From positions 62,001 to 126,000 of the forward strand of contig JASENG010000008.1 in the NCBI GenBank assembly GCA_030027265.1: 64,000 nucleotides of DNA. The letters are read 5' to 3'. The number at the start of each line of letters is the position of its first letter. The first letter of the stretch is position 1. Under the pieces are notes generated by a model. It was not told the origin of the DNA, ran no database searches, and saw nothing but the letters and a program-made list of their open reading frames with translations. A program made the position numbers and the translations under genes. Source of the stretch: Lysinibacillus fusiformis. GTDB lineage: Bacteria > Bacillota > Bacilli > Bacillales_A > Planococcaceae. Positions 28,281-36,599 of this stretch are shown one piece after another.

Positions 28281-28415
28281 TTATTTCTTTTTGCTTTTTT
28301 GTTGTGCATTTTTTTGTGCAGCTGCGTTCACATCTTGTTCCACTGCAATTTCTTCACGGTTATTCATTTTTTTATCTTTCTTGCCTTTCTTAAGGGGCTT
28401 GTTTCGCTTTGCCAT
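28281..28415 (-). CDS. Small lysine-rich protein, 44 residues
   Basis: ATG at 28415 has a textbook GGAGGTGATACTT leader. The product begins MAKRNKPLKKGKKDKKMNNR, has a short EEIAVEQDVNAAAQ centre and ends QKSKKK. Very basic; no membrane segment. Not recognised, but the ribosome site and complete frame make it a credible gene. A basic, short, hydrophilic product of this type often turns out to be a spore or nucleic-acid-associated protein (inference only). Confidence 0.65.
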   Translation of the reverse strand: MAKRNKPLKKGKKDKKMNNREEIAVEQDVNAAAQKNAQQKSKKK

Positions 28416-28558
28416 AAGTATCACCTCCGACACTATTCTTCACTAAAGCATGCAAGAATAGACGTCATTATTTAAATTAGTGAAATTTTATCGATTCTTG
28501 CTGATTTTCAAGCGTTTTAAGAAGAAAAAAATATAGGCATTTTGGAAGGAGATTCAAT

Positions 28559-29752
28559 ATGTACAAGTTTGCAAAGCGTATGGGGGAAGTATCCTCAAGT
28601 GCTGTTCGCGAAATTTTTAAAGCAATGGCCGACCCGGAAATGATTTCATTTGGTGGAGGAAGCCCTGCAAATGAGTCCTTCCCAATTGAGGAAATTAAAG
28701 AGATTACAGATAAATTGTTATCAGAAAATGGACATAAAATCCTGCAGTATGGCATCACAGAAGGATGGGCTCCGTTAAAAGAAGCTTATTTAAAACATCT
28801 TGTCCATCCAAAAGGGATTAAGGGATCTGCTGAAAATGTGATTGTAACAACTGGAGCATCACAAGGGATTCACTTATTAGCTGATGCTTTTCTCGAGCCA
28901 GGGGACGTTGTGTTAGTAGAATCGCCAACATTTTTAGGTGTGTTTTCTACTTTCAATAAGTATTTTGTAAAATCGGTTCCAGTCGCAATGGATGAGCATG
29001 GCCTAATTATGGAAGATTTAGAAGCCAAAATAAAAGAACATAATCCCAAAATGCTTTACACAATTCCGACATTCCAAAATCCAACGGGGCGAACTTTGCC
29101 ATTAGACCGTCGTCATAAAATTGCGGAGTTGGCATCACAATATAATGTGATTGTTCTAGAAGACGATCCATATTGTGATTTGAGATATTCAGGGGAAGCT
29201 TTGCCCGCAATTAAAACTTTTGATAAAACGGGGCATGTGGTTCTGTTAAATAGCTTTGCAAAAATCATTTCTCCTGGGCTGCGAGTGGGTACAGTATTAG
29301 CAGAGGCAGAAATTATTCAGAAGTTAACAGTGGCAAAACAAGGAGCAGATACTCATACAGCTAATCTAACGCAAGCTATTTGCGCAGAATTCCTTGAACG
29401 TGGGCTCTTGCCAGACCATTTGAAAAAAATAAATGCATTGTATGCTGAAAAAATGAATGCCATGATTACAAGTATAGAAAACTACTTCCCGGAAGGTACG
29501 AAGTTTACAAAGCCTGAAGGAGGGCTCTTCATTTGGGTGGAGCTTCCTGGTGAACCGGACGTTCTGGCTCTCTTTGAAAGAGCTACATCCGAATATAAAG
29601 TCGCTTTTGTTCCAGGGGTTCATTTCTGTGAAAATCCTGATGATGGCATCAAGCACCTGCGTTTAAACTTCTCATCAAGTACACCAGAAAAAATCGAAGA
29701 GGGAATAAAAAAGCTAGGGGAATTATTTAATAAAGATTTAGAGGAAAGTTAA
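28559..29752 (+). CDS. PLP-dependent aminotransferase, 2-aminoadipate/LysN-type
   Basis: 397 residues, fold-type I aminotransferase related to the catalytic half of MocR proteins and to 2-aminoadipate/multi-substrate aminotransferases. Landmarks: ISFGGGSPANESFP, QYGITEGWAPLKEAYLKHL, VTTGASQGIHLLADAFLEPG, TIPTFQNPTGRTLPLDRR, EDDPYCDLRYSGE, and the PLP-lysine context NSFAKIISPGLRVG. No N-terminal GntR domain. Substrate not defined. AAGGAG before the ATG. Confidence 0.87.
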   Translation: MYKFAKRMGEVSSSAVREIFKAMADPEMISFGGGSPANESFPIEEIKEITDKLLSENGHKILQYGITEGWAPLKEAYLKHLVHPKGIKGSAENVIVTTGASQGIHLLADAFLEPGDVVLVESPTFLGVFSTFNKYFVKSVPVAMDEHGLIMEDLEAKIKEHNPKMLYTIPTFQNPTGRTLPLDRRHKIAELASQYNVIVLEDDPYCDLRYSGEALPAIKTFDKTGHVVLLNSFAKIISPGLRVGTVLAEAEIIQKLTVAKQGADTHTANLTQAICAEFLERGLLPDHLKKINALYAEKMNAMITSIENYFPEGTKFTKPEGGLFIWVELPGEPDVLALFERATSEYKVAFVPGVHFCENPDDGIKHLRLNFSSSTPEKIEEGIKKLGELFNKDLEES

Positions 29753-29785
29753 TCAATTCATAAAATAGGTTGGAAGTTGTTTATG

Positions 29786-29827
29786 AAAACCAGGTGGGGT
29801 CAGTTCATTTGTATTCCATCTGGTTTT
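29786..29827 (+). terminator. Terminator of the aminotransferase gene
   Basis: Arms AAAACCAG / CTGGTTTT extended by TGG/CCA across a long loop. Confidence 0.7.
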
Positions 29828-29945
29828 AGTTTAGAAGGACAATTCAGATTATAAATTGTCTACCGAGCACAAAAAACGGATTTGCGCACACAAAACCACT
29901 TATCCCCATACACCCCTTCAGTAATACCATCCCATCCCAATAAAA

Positions 29946-29970
29946 AAACAGGACAGCAAATGTCCTGTTT
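29946..29970 (-). terminator. dapA terminator
   Basis: Perfect arms AAACAGGACA / TGTCCTGTTT with a 5-nt loop, followed by a T run on the minus strand. Confidence 0.88.
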
Positions 29971-29984
29971 GAGTATCATTTATG

Positions 29985-30869
29985 TTAGATATTTACTTCT
30001 TCTAATGTATTTAAAACTGAGTGTAATACAGCTAATTCCCCATCATTTAATGGAATCATTGGTAAACGAACACCGCCAACAGGAATTCCGTTCGAATTTA
30101 AAGCTGCTTTGACTGATGTAGGGTTGGGCGTCGCGAATAACACTTTCATTATCGGTAAAAGTTTGCGGTGATCCTTTGCAGCACCAGCTAAGTTGCCACT
30201 TTGGAATTTATGAATCATCGCTTGCATTTCATTTCCAATAATATGAGCTGCAACTGAAATAACGCCAGTTCCGCCAATCGCTAATGTGGGTAAAGTTAAA
30301 CCATCATCACCGCTGTATAGAGAAAAGTCTTCTGGTGTTTTTTCGATAATTTCAGCCATTGCATCCAGATTGCCGCTTGCTTCTTTAATTGCAACAATGT
30401 TGCGAATAGCTGATAGACGAATAACCGTCTCGACAGATAGATTGACAACGCTTCGACCTGGAATATTATAAAGAACAATCGGTAAAGATGTGCTTTGTGC
30501 AATTGCTTTAAAATGCTGGTACATACCTTCTTGTGAAGGTTTATTGTAGTAAGGCGTCACAAGCATGATACCGTCTACACCCGCATTTTCTGCCTGTTTT
30601 GTTAATATAATCGAATCTCTTGTATTATAAGAACCTGTGCCTGCAATGACAGGAACTCGGCCATCTACTACTTTTACAGCAAATCTAAATAAATCCAGTT
30701 TTTCTTGCTCACTTAAAGTTGGAGATTCTCCAGTTGTACCAGATACAACTAATCCATCAGTACCATTTGCGATTAAATAATTGATTAAGTTTTCAGTAGC
30801 ATTCCAATCGATTTCACCAGTTGCATCAAATGGTGTCACCATAGCAGTTAAAATTTGTCCGAAATTCAT
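29985..30869 (-). CDS. dapA: 4-hydroxy-tetrahydrodipicolinate synthase DapA
   Basis: 294 residues, class I aldolase TIM barrel. Condenses pyruvate with aspartate semialdehyde in the lysine, diaminopimelate and dipicolinate pathway. Visible: GTTGESPTLSEQEKLDLFR, the catalytic tyrosine in PYYNKPSQEGMYQHF, the IVLYNIPGRSVVNL tyrosine/arginine pair, the Schiff-base lysine in IVAIKEASGNL and the SGDDGLTLP motif. ATG at 30869 (MNFGQILTAMVTPF) follows GGAGAAG; the frame extends 22 codons upstream into a leader hairpin. Lysine riboswitch and terminator upstream predict repression by lysine. Confidence 0.95.
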   Translation of the reverse strand: MNFGQILTAMVTPFDATGEIDWNATENLINYLIANGTDGLVVSGTTGESPTLSEQEKLDLFRFAVKVVDGRVPVIAGTGSYNTRDSIILTKQAENAGVDGIMLVTPYYNKPSQEGMYQHFKAIAQSTSLPIVLYNIPGRSVVNLSVETVIRLSAIRNIVAIKEASGNLDAMAEIIEKTPEDFSLYSGDDGLTLPTLAIGGTGVISVAAHIIGNEMQAMIHKFQSGNLAGAAKDHRKLLPIMKVLFATPNPTSVKAALNSNGIPVGGVRLPMIPLNDGELAVLHSVLNTLEEVNI

Positions 30870-30896
30870 ACTTCTCCACATCCTTTTAATTTTTTC

Positions 30897-30923
30897 AGAA
30901 AAGAAGGATAAACCTTCTTTTCT
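30897..30923 (-). other. Hairpin in dapA leader next to the ribosome site
   Basis: Perfect 11-bp arms AGAAAAGAAGG / CCTTCTTTTCT with a 5-nt loop, ending about 28 bases before the ATG. Followed by A/T-rich sequence but no clean T run on the minus strand, so a terminator role is doubtful. Confidence 0.7.
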
Positions 30924-30933
30924 CCTTTCGGGC

Positions 30934-30966
30934 AACTAAGGCTCTCACAGATGTCTTGCCTTAGTT
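30934..30966 (-). other. Second hairpin in dapA leader
   Basis: Arms AACTAAGGC / GCCTTAGTT with a 15-nt loop, between the riboswitch terminator and the hairpin at 30897. Function unknown. Confidence 0.65.
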
Positions 30967-31009
30967 TTCTAGGAAAAATAGAGGGAGAAGGGCGTTAGAT
31001 AAGTAAACG

Positions 31010-31040
31010 CAAAAAAGCAACAACGAGGGATCGTTGTTGC
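31010..31040 (-). terminator. Lysine riboswitch terminator
   Basis: Arms GCAACAACGA / TCGTTGTTGC with a 4-nt loop, followed on the minus strand by six T. Placed about 25 bases after the aptamer, as in transcription-attenuating L-boxes. Confidence 0.92.
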
Positions 31041-31063
31041 GAAGAAATAAAATTCATTTCCTT

Positions 31064-31246
31064 GCGTAAGATAGCCCTCCATATAGTAACCTATATGACA
31101 GTTCTGCATTTGTTCAACAACAGAACCAGCTCATGAGTTTATGAGTTTCTCAAAAGCTTCGGCAAATTCCCCTTTCCACAATCGTCTTAGGATCTCATAA
31201 TCCTCTTACTGTGTACTAATGGTTTTTGCTCCTCTATCCTTACTTC
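31064..31246 (-). promoter_or_regulatory. Lysine riboswitch (L-box)
   Basis: Read on the minus strand, the conserved L-box blocks appear in order: AAGGATAGAGGAGC, AGTA, GGGGAATTTGCCGAAGCTT, the GAGCTGGTTCTG arm, TGAACAAATGCAGAACTGTC, and GGAGGGCTATCTT closing helix P1 (GATAG with CTATC). It precedes dapA and a strong terminator, so lysine binding should stop transcription. Confidence 0.95.
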
Positions 31247-31575
31247 AAAAGTTCTTGAAATAAGTGATTATTTAATTAATACCCATGATACCTTTTACAA
31301 AAACTAAATGCAATACCTTTTGAAAAGTTTTTAGAATTTTTAGCCTATAATATAGCTAAGAGTTGTTCAAACTTCTAGTAGCAAAAATTTCCCTTATAAA
31401 ATGTATTCTTTCCTAAATAGAATTAAGTTATGTTGAAAAAACACGGTAATCGGATTATGAATACACATGAAGGCATAAATATTAATACAAGGGAATTTGA
31501 TACTATGTAGGAATGTTTAGTTACGTATTAAAAATACGGCTTAGACCATTCTAATCTCACAAGGAGGTGAGAGGA

Positions 31576-31782
31576 ATGGCTTCTGAAAGAAGTTCAAATA
31601 AACTGCTCTTCCCAGGTGCTCAAGCTGCAATGGATCAAATGAAATTTGAAATTGCACAAGAGTTTGGGGTAAACCTTGGACCAGAAGATGCATCACGTGC
31701 CAATGGTTCTGTTGGCGGTGAAATTACAAAACGCCTTGTTCAAATGGCTGAAGCACAATTAAAAGGACGTTCAGGTCAATAA
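31576..31782 (+). CDS. Alpha/beta-type small acid-soluble spore protein
   Basis: 68 residues: [20 protein letters not shown], then the germination-protease site region FEIAQEFGV (cleavage within E-F/I-A-x-E), and the DNA-binding signature [16 protein letters not shown]. Coats DNA in the spore and protects it from UV and damage. ATG at 31576 follows AAGGAGGTGAG; a GTG at 31567 lies inside that ribosome site. Forespore (sigma-G) expression is expected from the family, but I could not fix promoter boxes. Confidence 0.95.
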   Translation: MASERSSNKLLFPGAQAAMDQMKFEIAQEFGVNLGPEDASRANGSVGGEITKRLVQMAEAQLKGRSGQ

Positions 31783-31804
31783 AATAACTCAATATAATTG
31801 ACTG

Positions 31805-31848
31805 AGGGCTGATACAAAAAAATGTTTTTTGTGTCAGCCTTTAGTTTT
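31805..31848 (+). terminator. Terminator of the SASP gene
   Basis: Arms AGGGCTGATACAAAAAA / TTTTTTGTGTCAGCCTTT, nearly perfect. Confidence 0.88.
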
Positions 31849-31990
31849 GTATATTTGTGTGGAAAATGTTAGGAATATTACTAAAATATTATCTTTTTTC
31901 AAATTAATATAAAAATTGCTATTTTTATATTTTGTTTTTTGATAAAATTCTATTGATTTAGAATTTTATTAAATAGGAGATGAGTTTTAA

Positions 31991-34333
31991 ATGTGGAAAA
32001 AAGTTTCCGCCTCTGCTTTAGCTTTGTCTTTAGCAGTGTCAGGATTTGCAAATGTTAATCATGCAGATGCTGCCAAAGTTGATCAAGTAACAAGAGGAGA
32101 ATATGTAAAAGCTGTAATCGATTCTATGGGTGTTGAATTAGGGTCGGGTAAATCAGTGAAATTTAATGATGTGCCTGCATCACTTAAGCCTTATGTAGAA
32201 AAAGCAATTGAATTAAAACTCATCGAAGGTAAAACAGCAAAAAGGTTTGCACCGAATGCAAACATCACTCGTGAAGAAGCGGTGGTAGGTCTTGCAAACG
32301 CAATTCAAGATAACAAAACGTATTCAGAAAATGTCTTGAAACAATTTAAAGATAGTAATTCTGCAAAAAAAGAAAATATTGATGAGTTAGCTAAAGCAAT
32401 CTCATTAGGCTTCTTAAGCGGTTATACAGACAAAACTTTAAAACTGAAAAATGTATTATCCGACAATCATTTAGATGTAATTTTAAAACGTTTCTTAGCT
32501 GAATATAAAACAACAGTATCTTTACGTATTTTAGGTACATCCGATATTCATACAAATATCATGAATTATGACTATTACAAAGATACAGAGTCTAATAGTT
32601 TAGGACTTGTAAAAGTAGCGACACTTATTAAAAATGCACGTACAGAAAATGCGAATACTCTATTATTTGATAATGGTGATGCGATTCAAGGTACGCCGCT
32701 AGGTTCATATAAAAGTTCTGTAGATGTTATAGAAGAAGGGGAAGATCATCCTTCTATTGCAGCTATGGAGTACTTGGATTATGATGCAGCAACACTTGGA
32801 AACCATGAATTTAACTATGGCTTGGATTATTTAGCGGAAGTACAAGATGACGCTGATTTCCCATATGTAAATGCAAACATTCGCAATGCATCAACAGGCG
32901 AGTTTATGTACACACCTTATGTAATGGTTGAAAAAGAAGTAGTAGATTCAAAAGGGAATGCAACAACGATTAAAGTTGGAGTAACAGGTATTGTACCTCC
33001 ACAAATCCTAAATTGGGACAAGTCTCATTTAGAAGGAAAAATCACGGTTGATGATTCCGTTAAAGCTGTGGAAAAATTGATTCCAGAAATGCAAAATGAT
33101 GGTGCAGATGTTATCGTAGTTCTTTCTCACTCAGGATTGGGAGATGCAACGCACACTGTTGGCGAAGAGGATGTTTCATACCTTATGACCAAAGTTGAAG
33201 GTGTAGATGCAGTTATTTCCGGACATGCCCATGGTGTATTCCCAGGTACTGTCGATAAATCCTTAACAGACGTAGATGTTGAAAAAGGTACTATGAATGG
33301 TGTACCAATCGTTATGCCAGGTAAATATGGCAGCCACCTAGGTGTTATCGACTTAACTCTTGAGCAAAAAGGCGAAGATTGGGAAGTTACGGAGGGCACA
33401 GGTGAAGTACGAACAATTGCGAAAGATGCTTCAGATGTTGACCAAGGACTTGTAGAAGTTGTAAAAGAAGCACACGAAGGAACAATTGACTATGTTCGTC
33501 AACCTGTAGGAAAAACGAGCGCAGATATTCATAGTTATTTCTCGCAAGTATTGGATGACCCATCAATCCAAATTGTTACAGATGCACAATCTCTGTATGT
33601 AAAAGAGAAAATTAAAGGAACTGAATTTGAAAACCTGCCAGTTCTTTCTGCTGGTGCACCATTTAAAGCGGGTACACGCAGCGATCCAGATTACTACACT
33701 TATGTACCAGCAGGTGAATTAGCAATTAAAAACGTAGCTGACCTTTATCTATACGATAATACATTGGCGATTTTAAAAGTAACTGGAGCTGATGTAAAAG
33801 AGTGGCTTGAAATGTCAGCAGGTCAATTCAACCAAATCAACCCTAACAGTAAAGAAGAACAACAACTAATCAATACGGATTTCCGTTCATATAACTACGA
33901 TGTTATTGATGGCATAACTTATGAAATCGATGTAACTCAACCAGCAAAATATGATCCGGATGGTAAATTGGTAAACGAAGGTGCAAGCCGTATTGTTAAC
34001 TTGCAATATGACGGAAAACCTATTGATTTAACTCAAGAATTTATCGTTGCAACAAACAACTACCGTGCAAATGGTACATTCCCGGGAGTACGCAATAAAT
34101 CATATGTAGAAATTTATCCAGATGAAAATCGTCAAGCGATTATTGACTATATTTCTTCAAATGACACAATTGACCCTTCTGCTGATAATAACTGGAAATT
34201 TGCTCCACTTCCTGCTGCAGCGAAAGTAGTATTTGAATCATCGAAAAAAGCTGTAAATTCAATTCCAGAAGGAAGCACTATCAAGTATCTAGGCGATGGT
34301 ACTGACGGATTTGGAAAATATTCTTTAAAATAA
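31991..34333 (+). CDS. Exported 5'-nucleotidase / cyclic phosphodiesterase with N-terminal SLH region
   Basis: 780 residues. Signal peptide about 1-28 (MWKKVSASALALSLAVSGFA, cut near HADAA). Residues about 30-165 read like S-layer homology repeats (RGEYVKAVIDSMGV; FAPNANITREEAVVGLANAI), which attach proteins to the cell wall. Metallophosphatase domain about 176-455 with metal ligands in SDIHTN (184-189), FDNGDAIQGTPL, GNHEFNYGLDYL (270), VVLSHSGLGD and SGHAHGVFPGT (410). C-terminal nucleotidase domain about 500-750 (LPVLSAGAPFKAG, YLYDNTLAILKVTGADVKEW, NNYRANG). It releases phosphate from extracellular nucleotides or 2',3'-cyclic nucleotides; preference unknown. Confidence 0.92.
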   Translation: MWKKVSASALALSLAVSGFANVNHADAAKVDQVTRGEYVKAVIDSMGVELGSGKSVKFNDVPASLKPYVEKAIELKLIEGKTAKRFAPNANITREEAVVGLANAIQDNKTYSENVLKQFKDSNSAKKENIDELAKAISLGFLSGYTDKTLKLKNVLSDNHLDVILKRFLAEYKTTVSLRILGTSDIHTNIMNYDYYKDTESNSLGLVKVATLIKNARTENANTLLFDNGDAIQGTPLGSYKSSVDVIEEGEDHPSIAAMEYLDYDAATLGNHEFNYGLDYLAEVQDDADFPYVNANIRNASTGEFMYTPYVMVEKEVVDSKGNATTIKVGVTGIVPPQILNWDKSHLEGKITVDDSVKAVEKLIPEMQNDGADVIVVLSHSGLGDATHTVGEEDVSYLMTKVEGVDAVISGHAHGVFPGTVDKSLTDVDVEKGTMNGVPIVMPGKYGSHLGVIDLTLEQKGEDWEVTEGTGEVRTIAKDASDVDQGLVEVVKEAHEGTIDYVRQPVGKTSADIHSYFSQVLDDPSIQIVTDAQSLYVKEKIKGTEFENLPVLSAGAPFKAGTRSDPDYYTYVPAGELAIKNVADLYLYDNTLAILKVTGADVKEWLEMSAGQFNQINPNSKEEQQLINTDFRSYNYDVIDGITYEIDVTQPAKYDPDGKLVNEGASRIVNLQYDGKPIDLTQEFIVATNNYRANGTFPGVRNKSYVEIYPDENRQAIIDYISSNDTIDPSADNNWKFAPLPAAAKVVFESSKKAVNSIPEGSTIKYLGDGTDGFGKYSLK

Positions 34334-34346
34334 TATGATGCAAAAA

Positions 34347-34380
34347 GCGCCACATAAGAGAAATCTTGTGTGGGGTTTTT
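34347..34380. terminator. Terminator between nucleotidase and the minus-strand small gene
   Basis: Arms CCACATAAGA / TCTTGTGTGG with a T run on the plus side. Confidence 0.82.
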
Positions 34381-34688
34381 TACTTTCTGGAATTTCGTCC
34401 TTTTAAATCTTCTATTTCATTCATTAAATATTGAATTTGCTTTTCTAACTGATTGATTCGCTCATCATTGCCTGATTGTCCGTCGCCTTCTACCTCATCA
34501 ACTATTATATCTCTTTGAAATTTTTGAAGAGCTAAGAAGGAGGCAGTTGTTGACATTATCCCGCCAATTGTTTGTATTACACCACCTAGAGTACTAAGCT
34601 TTGCTATGAATTCCTCTTCACTCATCGCAGCAGTTTTTGAATTATTCACTAGCTGATTTTGATTTTGCATTTGATCTCTATTTGGCAA
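34380..34688 (-). CDS. Hypothetical protein, 102 residues
   Basis: TTG start at 34688, 8 bases after GGAGG. N-terminus rich in N/Q (MPNRDQMQNQNQLVNNSKTA), a central glycine/threonine-rich hydrophobic stretch (STLGGVIQTIGGIMSTTASF about 32-51) that might be an amphipathic or short membrane helix, and a C-terminal coiled coil (NQLEKQIQYLMNEIEDLKG). The composition resembles small spore-coat-associated proteins, but I recognise no family. Confidence 0.7.
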   Translation of the reverse strand: MPNRDQMQNQNQLVNNSKTAAMSEEEFIAKLSTLGGVIQTIGGIMSTTASFLALQKFQRDIIVDEVEGDGQSGNDERINQLEKQIQYLMNEIEDLKGRNSRK

Positions 34689-34829
34689 ATCACTCTCCTC
34701 CTTTTTCTTGCCTTCTCAATTGTATAATATGAAGAAAATGAAAAAGGGTCAGTGACAGTTGGTAAATCCTTTAAATCAAAGCAAGATTTCATTCGATTTG
34801 TTTAAAAGAGCCATTCACCTTTAATGCAT

Positions 34830-35099
34830 TTATTTATGTAACATAAAGGAAATTGCAGTAGTACATAATGATTTAATCCTTGTAAATAGTGTTTTTATGC
34901 CTCGAACCAAAAAAATGCGAACAGGTTTGTAAATCGTTGCAGTAATCAGCAATAATAAGAGGTAAAAATAAATGGACGTTATGCTTGGTTGAATGGAGAT
35001 GGAATCGAGTAAAGAAACTACTATGGAAAAACATAAAATTCCTAGAAGAAGTAATAGTGTGAATTTATTTTCTTTTATTTTTGTTTGTTGTTTACTCAT
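34830..35099 (-). CDS. Small membrane protein, 89 residues
   Basis: Two predicted membrane helices (FTLLLLLGILCFSIVVSLL about 15-33; IYFYLLLLLITATIYKPV about 43-60), basic C-terminus. ATG at 35099 preferred: AAAGGG is 9 bases before it, while an ATG three codons upstream touches that site. No family recognised. Confidence 0.65.
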   Translation of the reverse strand: MSKQQTKIKENKFTLLLLLGILCFSIVVSLLDSISIQPSITSIYFYLLLLLITATIYKPVRIFLVRGIKTLFTRIKSLCTTAISFMLHK

Positions 35100-35245
35100 T
35101 GGTGTCATCCCTTTAATGAAATAGTAACAATATAATTTTGACCAAAATATTTAATTATATACCGAGAAGTTTTTCGGTGAGAGTGAACTTATATTACCGA
35201 TAATTTATTTAGGATGAAACCATACTATTTTGTGAGGTGAGAAGT

Positions 35246-36430
35246 ATGTACAAATTGTTAACTCATAATGACCTAGATGGCGTTGGCTGTGGGATTTTAG
35301 CAAAATTGGCTTTTGGAGAGGATGTTAAAGTAAGATATAATTCGGTAGCATCATTAAATCGCGAAATTGAATTTTTTCTCGAAAATGATTCAAAAGAAAC
35401 TTTTTTATTTATAACCGATTTATCACCTAATTCAGAAAATGAACATAAATTGGATCTTTATTATAAAGAAAATGGCAATATTCAATTGATCGATCATCAT
35501 AAATCGGCCATCCATCTAGATGATTATGGCTGGGGTTATGTAGTAGTGGAAGATATAGCGGGGAACTTAACATCCGCAACATCATTGTTTTATGAGTATC
35601 TAATATCCATGGATTATTTGGCAGCAACAGATGCCCTGACAGAGTTTGTGGAGCTCGTAAGGCAATATGATACATGGGAATGGGAGAAGAACGAAAATCA
35701 AAAAGCTCATTCTTTGAACTCCCTGTTCTATTTAGTTTCGATAGAAGAATTTGAAGAAACGATGATTGAACGTTTATCTACCGGCAGTCAGTTCGACTTT
35801 GATGAGTTTGAAAAAAGATTGCTGAATATGGAAGAAGATAAAATTGAACGATATATCCGAAGAAAAAAGAGGGAAATTGTCCAAGTCAAAGTAAGGGATA
35901 ATTATGCAGGGGTAATTTACGCGGAATCCTATCATTCTGAAGTAGGGAACGAATTAGGAAAAGAATATGCACATTTGGACTATATTGTCATCCTGAACAT
36001 GGGCGGCAAAAGAATTTCCTACCGAACGATTCATGATCATGTAGATGTTTCTGCAATTGCAAGCCACTATGGTGGTGGAGGACATCAGAAGGCATCCGGA
36101 AGTACCCTTACCCATGAAGCCTATAAACATTTTGTAGTAGATACATTCCAACTTGAGCCAATACAAGAAGATGCTAAAAGAAATCGCTATAACGTAAAGA
36201 AATCTGCCTTTGGTTCAGTTTATAAAAACAGAAAAGACGATATTTTGTTTATATATCCAAAAAAAGATTTATGGGTAATTGAAAAAAATAAGAAAGTCCT
36301 GGGCCAGAACTATTCTAGTTTTGAAGAAGCCGAAAAATTCATCAAACGAAAATTTGAATCATGGCTGGTGAGAGATGATTTATTTGTAGATTATTTAATA
36401 CAGGAAGTAAAGAAAAGCTCACAAAGCTGA
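35246..36430 (+). CDS. nrnB: DHH/DHHA1 phosphoesterase, NrnB-like nanoRNase
   Basis: 394 residues. N-terminal DHH domain: LLTHNDLDGVGCGILAKLAF (metal aspartates), FLFITDLSP, and the DHH triad in QLIDHHKSAIHL near residue 83. C-terminal DHHA1 domain: NMGGKRISYRTI and GGGGHQKASGSTL near 285. Length and motifs match B. subtilis NrnB (YngD), which degrades very short RNAs to mononucleotides. It could also clear pGpG made by EAL enzymes such as the one encoded next door (inference). ATG at 35246 has GAGGTGAG upstream. Confidence 0.82.
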   Translation: MYKLLTHNDLDGVGCGILAKLAFGEDVKVRYNSVASLNREIEFFLENDSKETFLFITDLSPNSENEHKLDLYYKENGNIQLIDHHKSAIHLDDYGWGYVVVEDIAGNLTSATSLFYEYLISMDYLAATDALTEFVELVRQYDTWEWEKNENQKAHSLNSLFYLVSIEEFEETMIERLSTGSQFDFDEFEKRLLNMEEDKIERYIRRKKREIVQVKVRDNYAGVIYAESYHSEVGNELGKEYAHLDYIVILNMGGKRISYRTIHDHVDVSAIASHYGGGGHQKASGSTLTHEAYKHFVVDTFQLEPIQEDAKRNRYNVKKSAFGSVYKNRKDDILFIYPKKDLWVIEKNKKVLGQNYSSFEEAEKFIKRKFESWLVRDDLFVDYLIQEVKKSSQS

Positions 36431-36460
36431 AGGAGAGATTTTAGCTCCTTCTTTTTTAGG
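36426..36460 (+). terminator. Terminator of the nrnB-like gene
   Basis: Arms GAAGGAG / CTCCTTC with a T run directly after the stop codon. Confidence 0.8.
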
Positions 36461-36599
36461 TTGTAGGTCTTTAGTTCTATCGTCTCGATGGGAAAGTGGT
36501 GTACAATTTGTTTATACTTGGAGAAAGTTGGATGTGACTTTGGTAGTGTAGATAAGTTATTATTAAATTAATAAACAATACATAATGAGCGAGGAAGTT

